A stretch of 64,000 bases of DNA from JBBPZA01 sp963728925 (GTDB lineage: Bacteria > Actinomycetota > Thermoleophilia > Solirubrobacterales > Solirubrobacteraceae), in NCBI GenBank assembly GCA_963728925.1, contig CAVSMB010000028.1, forward strand, positions 124,001 through 188,000. The letters are read 5' to 3'. Below the pieces are notes generated by a model. That model ran no database searches and had not been told where the DNA came from. It saw only the letters and a list, made by a program, of their open reading frames with translations. This document shows, piece by piece, positions 50,060 to 58,289 of the stretch; position 1 is the first letter of the stretch, and each line of letters begins with the position of its first letter. Made by a program: the position numbers and the translations under genes.

Positions 50060-51586
50060 GTGCTGACCCACGTGACCACCTTCGCGATCTACGGGCTCGA
50101 ACCGCGGCGGGTGGTGGTCGAGGTCGACATCCGCGCGGGCCTGCCGACCTTCGCGGTCGTCGGCCTTGCCGACAAGGCGGTGCGGGAAGCGCGTGAGCGG
50201 GTGCGAGCGGCGCTCCTCAACTCCGGCTTCGAGTTCCCCATGCGGCGGATCACCGCGAATCTCGCGCCCGCGTACCTGCGCAAGGCCGGCCCGGGCTACG
50301 ACCTCGCGCTCGCGCTCGGCATCCTCGCGGCGTCCGAGCAGCTCGACGGCGAGCCCCTCACGCGCTTCGCGGTCTTCGGGGAGCTCGGCCTCGGAGGCGA
50401 GCTGCGGCCGTGCCGCGGGGTCCTGGCGATCGCCGAGGGCGCAAGGCGCAGCGGCGCGCCCGCGTTGCTGGTCCCCCGCCCTCAGGCAACCGAGGCGTCG
50501 CTCGTCGAGGGCGTGCAGGTGGCCGGCGTCGAAACGCTGCGCGAGGCGGTCGAGGTTCTCACCGGGGAGCGCGGGGCGCCGCCACCGCCACCGGACGGCG
50601 CCACCGCTGCCGCGGAGCCTCCGCGTCCCGACCTCGCCGACGTCCGAGGCCACCTCGGTCCGCGACGGGCGCTCGAGATCACCGCCGCCGGCGGCCACAA
50701 CCTGCTGATGGAGGGCCCGCCGGGCACCGGCAAGACGATGCTGGCCCGGCGGCTCCCGTCCGTCCTGCCGCCGCTCACCGCCCAGGAGGCCATCCAGGTC
50801 ACGCGCATCCGCAGCGTCGCCGGCCTGCACCACGGCGGCGGCCTCGTCCGCGAGCGCCCCTTCCGTGCGCCCCACCACACGATCTCGCCGTCGGGGCTCG
50901 TGGGCGGCGGCGGCCTTCCCGCGCCTGGAGAAGCGACGCTCGCCCACCTCGGCGTCCTCTTCCTCGACGAGCTCTCGGAGTTCCCGCGGCCCAGCCTCGA
51001 GGCGTTGCGCCAGCCGCTGGAGGACGGCCACGTCACCGTCGTCCGGGGCCAGCACGTCTCGGTCTTCCCGACGCGGGTCATGCTCGTTGCGTCCACCAAC
51101 CCCTGCCCGTGCGGCTTCGCCGGCGTGGGCGACGGGCGCTGCCGCTGCGCCGAGGCGGAGATCGCTCGTCACCGCCGCCGGCTCAGCGGCCCGCTGCTCG
51201 ACCGCATCGACCTGCTGGTCGACGTCCAGCGGCCGAGCTCGGCGGAGCTCGGCCACGGCGGGAACGAATGTTCCGCGACTGTGCGTGCGCGCGTCGTCGC
51301 GGCCCGCGAGCACCAGCTCGCGCGCCTGAGGGGCACCGGAGCGACGTGCAACGGGCAGATGGACGCCCGCACGGTCAGCGAGCGGGTCAAGCTCGAGGAG
51401 TCGGCGCGGCGCACGCTCCTCGCCGCCTACGACCACGGTCACCTCAGCGCTCGCGGCCACCATCGGATCCTGCGCGTCGCCCGGACCATCGCGGACCTGG
51501 ACGCCGCCCCGGTCGTGACCCGCGACCACATCCTCCACGCGCTGGGGCTGCGCGGACACGACGCCGAAGCAAGGAGGGCGGCGTGA
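50060..51586 (+). CDS. comM: YifB/ComM-family Mg-chelatase-like AAA+ ATPase
   Basis: 508 residues. N-terminal Lon-protease-like domain from TTFAIYGLEPRRVVVEVDI to FGELGLGGELRPCRGVL; Walker A MEGPPGTGKTMLARRL near residue 222; Walker B LFLDELSEF; STNPCPCGFAGVG with the cysteine-rich loop; and the C-terminal lid. ComM is a hexameric helicase for branch migration during natural transformation. GTG start at 50060; stop overlaps the dprA GTG (GTGA). Confidence 0.95.
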   Translation: MLTHVTTFAIYGLEPRRVVVEVDIRAGLPTFAVVGLADKAVREARERVRAALLNSGFEFPMRRITANLAPAYLRKAGPGYDLALALGILAASEQLDGEPLTRFAVFGELGLGGELRPCRGVLAIAEGARRSGAPALLVPRPQATEASLVEGVQVAGVETLREAVEVLTGERGAPPPPPDGATAAAEPPRPDLADVRGHLGPRRALEITAAGGHNLLMEGPPGTGKTMLARRLPSVLPPLTAQEAIQVTRIRSVAGLHHGGGLVRERPFRAPHHTISPSGLVGGGGLPAPGEATLAHLGVLFLDELSEFPRPSLEALRQPLEDGHVTVVRGQHVSVFPTRVMLVASTNPCPCGFAGVGDGRCRCAEAEIARHRRRLSGPLLDRIDLLVDVQRPSSAELGHGGNECSATVRARVVAAREHQLARLRGTGATCNGQMDARTVSERVKLEESARRTLLAAYDHGHLSARGHHRILRVARTIADLDAAPVVTRDHILHALGLRGHDAEARRAA

Positions 51587-52734
51587 CGCCGGCGGTGGCC
51601 TCCGACGCCCCCGCGTGCGAGGCCTGCCTGCGACGCACGCTGCTGCTCGCGCTGCTCTCGCCGTTCCTCGACCGGGTCCGCGATCGCTACGGGCGGCCGG
51701 ACGAACTGCTCGCCATCGGCGACGAGGACCTGATCGCCGGGCTCGCGGGGTCGCGTCGCTCGGCGGTGGCACGTGCGTACGAGGCGTTCGATCTCGACGA
51801 AGCCCTGCGGCGGATCGAGCGCAGCGGTCAGTCGGTGTGCTGCGTCCACAAGCCGGCGTATCCGGAGCGGCTGCGCGACCTCGCGGCTCCCCCGACGGTG
51901 CTGCACTCCCAGTGCAGGGCCGCCTCCGGCGGCCGTGAGGATGGATCGCGCCCGGGCGAGCCGCGCGAGGCGATGGCGACCGGCGAGGCGTCGGTCGCCA
52001 TCGTCGGCGCGCGACGCGCGAGCGAGTACGGGCGGGCGGTCGCCCGCGCGCTCGGTCGCGGACTGTCGGCCGCCGGGGTGACCGTCGTGAGCGGGATGGC
52101 GATGGGCGTCGACGCGGCCGCGCACGAGGGAGCACTCGAGTCCGGCGGTCGGACCATCGCGGTGCTCGGCGGCGGCGCGAACGTTCCGTATCCACAGAGC
52201 AAGCGGCTCCTGCACGCACGGCTCGTGCGGGAGGCGCTGGTGGTGTCCGAGATGCCGCCCGGCTTCGTGGCGCGCCGCTGGTCGTTCCCGGTGCGCAACC
52301 GCATCATCGCGGCGCTCGCGAGCCTCGTCGTGGTCGTCGAGGGCGGGGAGCGGTCGGGATCGCTGATCACCGCGCGGATCGCCCGGGAGCTCGGTCGCGA
52401 CGTGGCCGCCGTCCCGGGCCAGGTGACCGCGCCGGCGGCGTCGGGGCCCAACGCGCTGCTCTTCGACGGCGCGCATCTCGTGCGCGACGCCCAGGACGTT
52501 CTCGACCTCGTCTTCGGTGCCGGCCTCCGGCGCGCGCCGCCTCGGCCCGAGCCGTCCGGGCTCGATCACACCCTCCGGGGCCTGCTCGAGGCAGTCGCGG
52601 AGGGCCACGCGACCGTGCCGGCCCTCACCGCGGCCGGTCACGACCCTCGCAGGGTGATGGCCGGCCTCGCCGACCTCGAGCTCCGCGGCCTGCTCTCGCG
52701 GCGGCCGGGCGGCGTCTACGTGGTCGCGGCGTGA
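51583..52734 (+). CDS. dprA: DNA processing protein DprA
   Basis: 383 residues. N-terminal helical region with a CEACLRR start, Rossmann domain from VAIVGARRASEYGRAVARALG, VSGMAMGVDAAAHEGALESG, AVLGGG, PYPQ, and EGGERSGSLITARIA, all diagnostic, and a C-terminal winged helix (DHTLRGLLEAV onwards). Loads RecA onto incoming single strands in transformation. AAGGAGG at 51571-51577 gives an unusually strong ribosome site. Forms an operon with comM. Confidence 0.95.
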   Translation: MTPAVASDAPACEACLRRTLLLALLSPFLDRVRDRYGRPDELLAIGDEDLIAGLAGSRRSAVARAYEAFDLDEALRRIERSGQSVCCVHKPAYPERLRDLAAPPTVLHSQCRAASGGREDGSRPGEPREAMATGEASVAIVGARRASEYGRAVARALGRGLSAAGVTVVSGMAMGVDAAAHEGALESGGRTIAVLGGGANVPYPQSKRLLHARLVREALVVSEMPPGFVARRWSFPVRNRIIAALASLVVVVEGGERSGSLITARIARELGRDVAAVPGQVTAPAASGPNALLFDGAHLVRDAQDVLDLVFGAGLRRAPPRPEPSGLDHTLRGLLEAVAEGHATVPALTAAGHDPRRVMAGLADLELRGLLSRRPGGVYVVAA

Positions 52735-52843
52735 GCGCACGTCCGCGCCGACGGCGATGCCAGAGTCACCTGGACGAAGGGATGGGCGCGCAGAAGGCTC
52801 CGCCCGATCATGATGCCTGGCCGTCCGAGGGAGAGGAGCGCCG

Positions 52844-53866
52844 GTGAGGAGTCTCGTGTCGGGTGCCGTGAAGCGCTGGGCCGCCGTGGCGGCCGCGCTC
52901 GTCGTGGTCGTGGTCTTCGCAGGGTGCACGGTGCCCAAGCCGCCGGGAGCGGCGCCCCTGCGCTACCGCGACCAGGTCTTCTCTGGCGCGACCGTGACGC
53001 GGGACATCCAGTACGGAAGCGCCACCCCCCAGGGGGCCGGCACCCCCATCGCGCTCAAGCTCGACCTCTACCAGCCGACGGGCGACACGCTGACGCAGCG
53101 GCCCGCCGCGGTCTTCGTCCACGGAGGCGGTTTCTCGGGCGGCGACAAGGGCGGCGGCCCCTCGGCGGACTTCGCGAACACCTTCGCGAAGCTCGGCTAC
53201 GTCACGGTCTCGATCAACTACCGCCTGATCGCCCAAGGGTGCACGGGCAGCAACATCACGCCGGCGTGCTACCAGGCGGCGCTCGACGCGCAGCACGACG
53301 CCCAGGCGGCGGTGCGCTGGCTGCGGGCCAACGCGGCCACCTACCGGATCGACCCGACGAGGATCGCCATCGGCGGGGAGTCGGCCGGCGCCATCACCGC
53401 GACCGCGGTCGGCGTGCACTCCGAGGATCCGGGCACGAGCGGCAACCCCGGCTCGCCCTCGTCGGTGGGCGGGTTCATGTCGATCTCCGGCGGCCTGCCC
53501 GGCGCCGTCTTCGCAGGAGCCGGCGACGCGCCGGGCGTGCTCTTCCACGGCACCGCCGACACGACCGTCCCCTACCAGTGGTCCGTCGACACCAGCGCGG
53601 CCCTGCTCAACGCCGGCGTGCTGGCAGTGCTCGAGACCCAGCAGGGGGCGGGCCACGTTCCCTACGGGCAGTACCGCCAGCTTTTCCTCGACCAGACGGA
53701 CTACTTCTTCTACGACATCTTGGACCTCGCCCACGCTCAGGGCCAGCCCGCCGCGGCCGCTCGGGCCTTCACCGCGCGCGCGGCGACGCTGCGAAAGAAG
53801 CACCCGAAGTACGCCAAGCAGCTCGAGCGCCGGCGCAAGACGTTCCGGAGGTTCGCGCTGCGCTGA
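52844..53866 (+). CDS. Alpha/beta-hydrolase lipoprotein (BD-FAE/carboxylesterase-like)
   Basis: 340 residues. Lipoprotein signal peptide with lipobox VFAGC (Cys28). The hydrolase fold has the oxyanion HGGGFSGGDKG, nucleophile elbow IGGESAGAI, Asp in GTADTTVPY and His in GAGHVPYGQY, a full triad. A basic Lys/Arg C-terminus (KHPKYAKQLERRRKTFRR) is distinctive. GTG start with GAGAGGAG upstream. Expected to hydrolyse an ester outside the membrane; substrate unknown. Confidence 0.88.
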   Translation: MRSLVSGAVKRWAAVAAALVVVVVFAGCTVPKPPGAAPLRYRDQVFSGATVTRDIQYGSATPQGAGTPIALKLDLYQPTGDTLTQRPAAVFVHGGGFSGGDKGGGPSADFANTFAKLGYVTVSINYRLIAQGCTGSNITPACYQAALDAQHDAQAAVRWLRANAATYRIDPTRIAIGGESAGAITATAVGVHSEDPGTSGNPGSPSSVGGFMSISGGLPGAVFAGAGDAPGVLFHGTADTTVPYQWSVDTSAALLNAGVLAVLETQQGAGHVPYGQYRQLFLDQTDYFFYDILDLAHAQGQPAAAARAFTARAATLRKKHPKYAKQLERRRKTFRRFALR

Positions 53867-53878
53867 GCGACGGAGGAC

Positions 53879-53905
53879 ACGGCCCGCGTCGCTGGCGCGG
53901 GCCGT
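53879..53905. terminator. GC-rich hairpin after the esterase
   Basis: ACGGCCCGCG and its exact complement CGCGGGCCGT form a 10-bp stem with a 7-nt loop, 13 nt after the stop and before the thiD promoter. There is no T-run, but the position fits a terminator. Confidence 0.6.
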
Positions 53906-53932
53906 CTGGCGGGACGGCCGCGGCCCGAGGGC

Positions 53933-53938
53933 TACCCT
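53933..53938 (+). promoter_or_regulatory. -10 box of thiD
   Basis: TACCCT followed by 6 nt and the GTG at 53945, placed after the hairpin terminator. Confidence 0.45.
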
Positions 53939-53944
53939 CGTGCC

Positions 53945-54754
53945 GTGGCAGTCCCTCGCGTCCTCTCCATCGCGGGCTCGGACTCCGGCGGGGGCGCCGG
54001 GATCCAGGCCGACCTGAAGGCGATCGCGGCCTGCGGCGGGCACGGCATGACCGCGCTCACCGCGCTGACCGCGCAGAACACCGTCGCCGTCACCGCGGTC
54101 CATCCCGTCCCGCCGGACTTCATCGTCGAGCAGGTCCGCGCGGTCGTCGAGGACATCGGGGTCGATGCCGTCAAGACCGGGATGCTCGGCGACGCCGCGA
54201 CGATCGACGCCGTGGTCCGTGCGCTCGAGCTGGTCCCCGATGGCGTGCCGCTGGTGGTCGACCCGGTGATGGTCGCCGAATCGGGCGCCGTGCTGCTCGC
54301 CGCCGACGCCCGCTCCGCGCTCGTGCAGCGGCTGCTGCCGCGGGCCGCCGTCGTGACCCCGAACGTGCCCGAGGCCGTTGCCCTCTCCGGCCGCGCCCAC
54401 CGCAACGGCGACGAGGATGTCGTCGCCCTCGCGCGCGCCGTGCACGCGCTCGGCCCGCAGGCGGTGGTCGTCACCGGCGGGCATCGCGACGAGCCGGTCG
54501 ACGTGTTCTTCGATGGCGAGCGCCTCGTGGAGATCGCGGGCGAGCGCCATTCCGACGGCGCCGCCCACGGCTCGGGCTGCACGCACGCGTCGGCGCTCGC
54601 CACCGTGCTCGCCCGCGGCGCCGATCCACTGGAGGCCGCGCGCCAGGCACGCCGCGTCGCGAGCGAGGCGGTCCGCGCCGGGCTGCGCGAGATCGGCGAA
54701 GGGGCCGGGCCGGTCGACGCGCTCAGCGTCCGCGTCCGCGCCCCCGCCTCCTGA
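53945..54754 (+). CDS. thiD: Hydroxymethylpyrimidine/phosphomethylpyrimidine kinase
   Basis: 269 residues. LSIAGSDSGGGAGIQADLKAI and GGHGMTALTALTAQNT are family signatures, VDPVMVAESGAVLL and PNVPEAVALSG follow, and the anion hole/catalytic Asp lies in GAAHGSGCTHASALA-like GAAHGSGC. It phosphorylates HMP twice in thiamine synthesis. No TPP riboswitch is seen before it, and the transcript appears leaderless. Confidence 0.94.
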   Translation: MAVPRVLSIAGSDSGGGAGIQADLKAIAACGGHGMTALTALTAQNTVAVTAVHPVPPDFIVEQVRAVVEDIGVDAVKTGMLGDAATIDAVVRALELVPDGVPLVVDPVMVAESGAVLLAADARSALVQRLLPRAAVVTPNVPEAVALSGRAHRNGDEDVVALARAVHALGPQAVVVTGGHRDEPVDVFFDGERLVEIAGERHSDGAAHGSGCTHASALATVLARGADPLEAARQARRVASEAVRAGLREIGEGAGPVDALSVRVRAPAS

Positions 54755-54842
54755 GACCCTCGGCCCGAAACGCCGACGACGGCCTCGCGCCGAGCTGCGG
54801 TGGCGCCGGTTCGCGGTCCGCCTGCGTGCCATAATCGCGCTC

Positions 54843-55094
54843 GTGAGGTTCTTGCGGATGAAGCCGGGGCACGGGGAGGTGCTCCTGGCGCAGGGCGACG
54901 TCGAGGTCGCCGAGGACGAGCTCGAGCTCATCCAGGAGTTCCGCCGCCAGCTCGACCAGGGCATGTGGGCGGCCGTGCCGCGCGCCGACGGCCACGGCCA
55001 CCGAGAGGCCCACATGGTCAAGGACTTCGCCGACGTCCCGCGCGACGCCGAGCGTGTGATCTTCTTCCCGCGCGCCGCGGGCGGGCAGGCGTAG
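54843..55094 (+). CDS. Small conserved-looking hypothetical protein
   Basis: 83 residues from GTG 54843, with CATAAT 7 nt upstream as a -10 box. Reads RFLRMKPGHGEVLLAQGDVE, then an acidic helix EDELELIQEFRRQLDQGMW, then AAVPRADGHGHREAHMV and RDAERVIFFPRAAGG. No catalytic motif or membrane span. Between thiD and a membrane-anchored unknown; the close spacing (7 nt) suggests co-expression with the next gene. Function not recognised. Confidence 0.65.
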   Translation: MRFLRMKPGHGEVLLAQGDVEVAEDELELIQEFRRQLDQGMWAAVPRADGHGHREAHMVKDFADVPRDAERVIFFPRAAGGQA

Positions 55095-55101
55095 CGCCGC
55101 C

Positions 55102-55728
55102 GTGCTGCTCGCACTCGGCGCCACCGCGATCGTCGTCGTGGCGCTGCTGTGGGAGATCCTCATCCCGCGGGTCGAGGAGGCCCTCGAGCGCCGCCGTGCA
55201 CGGCGCGCGGTCGCGCCGCCCACGCCCGGCGCCGGCTATGACCCTGGACGCGAGCGCCGCGCCGAGCAGCGCGCCCGTGAGCTGCTGCGCTCCTGCGTGA
55301 ACGACGAGGAGTGGTCCATGTACCGCGACCTCGGGTTCGTCCGCGTATGGGGAACCCAGGCGGCGCCGAGCGGCGCGACCACCAGCGGCGCGCCCTACGC
55401 CTACCTGCTCTATCCGCACAAGCCGATCGTCGCCTACCTGCCGCAGACCGGCCGCCTGCTCAGCGAATACTGCGTCGAGTTCCCCGACGAGACGCGCCCC
55501 TACGGCAGCGCGCTGCTGCCCGACTCCGACGACGTGCTCGCGAAGTGGATGGCGCTGACCGGCGACGAACGGCGCCTGATCGGCAGCGCGAACATGCACC
55601 TGCCGGGGCGTCAGGTCGATCCCAAGCGCGTCCGCCGCGACCTCTGGCGCCTGCGCCAGTGGGAGCGTGAGCGCGAGCGTCGCGACTCCCGTCGCGATGC
55701 GCGGGGCGGTACCGTTCCCGCCCCGTGA
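55102..55728 (+). CDS. Membrane-anchored hypothetical protein
   Basis: 208 residues. One N-terminal membrane helix (MLLALGATAIVVVALLWEIL), a basic region, then a soluble domain with RDLGFVRVWGTQAAPSG, YAYLLYPHKPIVAYLP, LSEYCVEFPDE and LPDSDDVLAKWMALTGDE, and a very basic Arg/Glu C-terminus. No family recognised. GTG 55102 follows the previous gene by 7 nt, and its stop overlaps the ilvD start (GTGA). Confidence 0.75.
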   Translation: MLLALGATAIVVVALLWEILIPRVEEALERRRARRAVAPPTPGAGYDPGRERRAEQRARELLRSCVNDEEWSMYRDLGFVRVWGTQAAPSGATTSGAPYAYLLYPHKPIVAYLPQTGRLLSEYCVEFPDETRPYGSALLPDSDDVLAKWMALTGDERRLIGSANMHLPGRQVDPKRVRRDLWRLRQWERERERRDSRRDARGGTVPAP

Positions 55729-57413
55729 CGGACGCGCCGAGCGCCTTCGACCTCAAGCACCGCAGCCGCGCCCTGACCGAGGGGCCCAATCGCGCGGCCG
55801 CCCGCTCCTACCTCCACGCGATCGGCTTCGACGAGGAGGCGATGAGCCGGCCGATCGTCGGGGTCGCCTCGACGTGGATCGAGACCATGCCCTGCAACTT
55901 CCACCTGCGCGCCCTGGCCGCCAAGGTGAAGGAGGGCATCCGCGAGGCGGGGGCGACCCCGATGGAGTTCAACACCGTCGCGATCTCCGACGGCATCACC
56001 ATGGGGACGAGCGGGATGAAGACGAGCCTCGTGTCGCGCGAGGTCATCGCCGACTCCATCGAGCTCGTGACGCGCGGGCACCTCTTCGACGCGGTGGTCG
56101 CCCTCAGCGGGTGCGACAAGACGATTCCCGGCACGGTCATGGCGCTCGCGCGGCTCGACGTCCCGAGCGTGATGCTCTACGGCGGCTCGATCGCCCCCGG
56201 GCGCTTCGACGGGCGCGACGTGACGATCCTCGACGTCTTCGAGGGTGTCGGCGCGCACGCCGCCGGCCGGCTCAGTGACGAGCGGCTGCACGAGCTCGAG
56301 AAGGCCGCCTCGCCGGGCGCGGGCGCCTGCGGCGGGCAGTTCACGGCGAACACGATGGCGATGGCCTTCGAGGTGCTCGGGATCTCGCCCGCCGGCAGTG
56401 CGATGGTGCCGGCCATGAACGGATACAAGGCCGACGTCGCCAGGGCGGCGGGGCGGCTCGTGGTCGACGTGCTCGCCCGCGGCCTCAAGCCCAGCGACCT
56501 CATCACCCGCGACTCGCTCGAGAACGCCATCGCGGCGGTGGCCATGAGCGGCGGCTCGACCAACGCCGTTCTGCACCTCCTGGCGATCGCGCGCGAGGCG
56601 GACGTCGAGCTCGACATAGACGACTTCGACCGCATCAGCCGCGCGACCCCGCTGCTCTGCGACCTCAAGCCCGGAGGCGCCTACGTCGCCACCGACCTCT
56701 ACGCGGCGGGCGGCGTGCCGCTGGTCCTCAAGCGCATGCGCGAGGCGGGCGTACTGCATGAGGACGCGGTCACCGTCGACGGGCGGACGGTCGGCGAGCA
56801 CGCGGCGGAGGCGACCGAGAGCGCGGGCCAGCGCGTCGTGCGCCCCCTCGACGATCCGCTGAGCCCCGAGGGAGGCCTGGCGATCCTGCGGGGCAACCTC
56901 GCGCCCGACGGCTGCGTGGTGAAGCTCGCGGGCTACGAGCGCCGGCGCCAGAGCGGGCCGGCCCGGGTCTTCGAGTCCGAGGAGGAGGCGATGGAGGCGG
57001 TGACCGGCGGCCGCATCGAGAAGGGCGACATCGTCGTCATCCGCAACGAGGGCCCGGCGGGCGGGCCCGGGATGCGCGAGATGCTCGCCGTCACCGCCGC
57101 GATCGTCGGCGAGGGCCTGGGCGGCGACGTGGCGCTGCTCACCGACGGGCGCTTCAGCGGCGCCACCCGAGGACTGATGGCCGGCCACGTCGCCCCCGAA
57201 GCGCTGCGCGGCGGCCCCATCGCCGCGGTGCGCGAGGGCGACGAGATCACCCTCGACGTCGAGGCCCGGCGCGTGGACGTCGCGCTCTCCGACGACGAGA
57301 TCGCGCAGCGCGTCGAGCAGTACTCGCCGCCGCCGCCGGCCTACGAGCGAGGCGTGCTCGCGAAGTACGCGAGGCTCGTGTCGAGCGCCGCGCAGGGCGC
57401 CGTCACCGGCTGA
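55725..57413 (+). CDS. ilvD: Dihydroxy-acid dehydratase
   Basis: 562 residues. Iron-sulfur cysteines are Cys57 (ETMPCNFH), Cys130 (ALSGCDKTIPG) and Cys202 (GAGACGGQFTANT); SDGITMGTSGMKTSL and GGSTNAVLHLLAIA are further signatures, and GRFSGATRGLMAGHVAPE lies near the C-terminus. It makes 2-keto acids for branched-chain amino acid synthesis. Coupled to the preceding unknown membrane protein by a 4-nt overlap, an unexpected partner. Confidence 0.96.
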   Translation: MTDAPSAFDLKHRSRALTEGPNRAAARSYLHAIGFDEEAMSRPIVGVASTWIETMPCNFHLRALAAKVKEGIREAGATPMEFNTVAISDGITMGTSGMKTSLVSREVIADSIELVTRGHLFDAVVALSGCDKTIPGTVMALARLDVPSVMLYGGSIAPGRFDGRDVTILDVFEGVGAHAAGRLSDERLHELEKAASPGAGACGGQFTANTMAMAFEVLGISPAGSAMVPAMNGYKADVARAAGRLVVDVLARGLKPSDLITRDSLENAIAAVAMSGGSTNAVLHLLAIAREADVELDIDDFDRISRATPLLCDLKPGGAYVATDLYAAGGVPLVLKRMREAGVLHEDAVTVDGRTVGEHAAEATESAGQRVVRPLDDPLSPEGGLAILRGNLAPDGCVVKLAGYERRRQSGPARVFESEEEAMEAVTGGRIEKGDIVVIRNEGPAGGPGMREMLAVTAAIVGEGLGGDVALLTDGRFSGATRGLMAGHVAPEALRGGPIAAVREGDEITLDVEARRVDVALSDDEIAQRVEQYSPPPPAYERGVLAKYARLVSSAAQGAVTG

Positions 57414-57440
57414 AGCCCGCGGCCCCCGGAGCGCCGCGCC

Positions 57441-58019
57441 GTGCGCATCGCCATCGACATCGACTCGACCCTGCACCACTACTGGGACGTGCTCGCCGGC
57501 GTCGCGCGCCGGCGCCTCGGCGTCGAGCTGCCCTACGAGGAGCAGGTCACCTGGGGGATCACGACGATCGCCGCGGAGGACCTGCGCGCGTGCATCGCCG
57601 AGACCCACGGCGAGGACCTCGTGCTGGCCGGCGAGCCCTATCCCGAGGCCGTCGAGACGGTGCGCGCGTGGCACGGGGCCGGCCACTTCATCCACGTGAC
57701 GAGCCATCGCGTCCCCGAGACGGGCGACGCCACCGCGCGCTGGCTGGAGCGCATCGGCCTGCCCTTCGACGACCTGCGCTGCGACTTCGGCAAGGTCGGC
57801 CACTGCGTCGCCCTGGGCATCGACGTCCTGATCGACGACAGCCCCGTCAACCTCGTCGACGCGCGGGTGGCCGGCATCGTGCCGGCCACCCTCCTGCATC
57901 CCTGGAACGAGGAGCTGTGCGCGAGCGAGCCCGCGATCATCTGCGCGCGAGACTGGCCCGGGCTGCGCGAGCGCCTCGACCCGGTCCTGGCTCCGCCGGC
58001 CTGGAACGACCGGTCCTAG
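57441..58019 (+). CDS. HAD-superfamily 5'(3')-deoxyribonucleotidase-like protein (NT5C)
   Basis: 192 residues. IAIDIDSTLHHYWD supplies the DxD nucleophile, HVTSHR the second HAD motif (Thr/Ser), and IDVLIDDSPVNL the fourth motif acids; this matches the 5' nucleotidase, deoxy, cytosolic group. The cap has a WGI/helical region near residues 35-60. GTG start 28 nt after ilvD. Substrate preference is not clear. Confidence 0.85.
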   Translation: MRIAIDIDSTLHHYWDVLAGVARRRLGVELPYEEQVTWGITTIAAEDLRACIAETHGEDLVLAGEPYPEAVETVRAWHGAGHFIHVTSHRVPETGDATARWLERIGLPFDDLRCDFGKVGHCVALGIDVLIDDSPVNLVDARVAGIVPATLLHPWNEELCASEPAIICARDWPGLRERLDPVLAPPAWNDRS

Positions 58020-58289
58020 GCGGTGGGAACGTATGAGGCTAGTCGTCGCGACGCCGTGGCGGATCAGCGCCACCGCGGCCACATCACCAAGGAACACCGA
58101 CCCTCGGGCGGGCGCAGCGTCTGAGCGGCTGGGCGGGAGCGCGTTCACCTTTCGCTAAGGCAAGGCGCGGAATACGGCCGGCTCGCGCGGTGTCCTTCGG
58201 GATGAACCACAACGGCTCGGAGAGACAGGCGCCCGCCACGGAAGCGGACTGCCGGCGTCTTTCACAACGCTCCAGATGGAGGTCGTCTC

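Noticed and set aside
58020..58289. Possible riboswitch or small gene in the 270-nt gap before the repeat protein
   Set aside because: I found no class-specific conserved segments and no convincing short reading frame; only the ribosome site near 58280 is clear.
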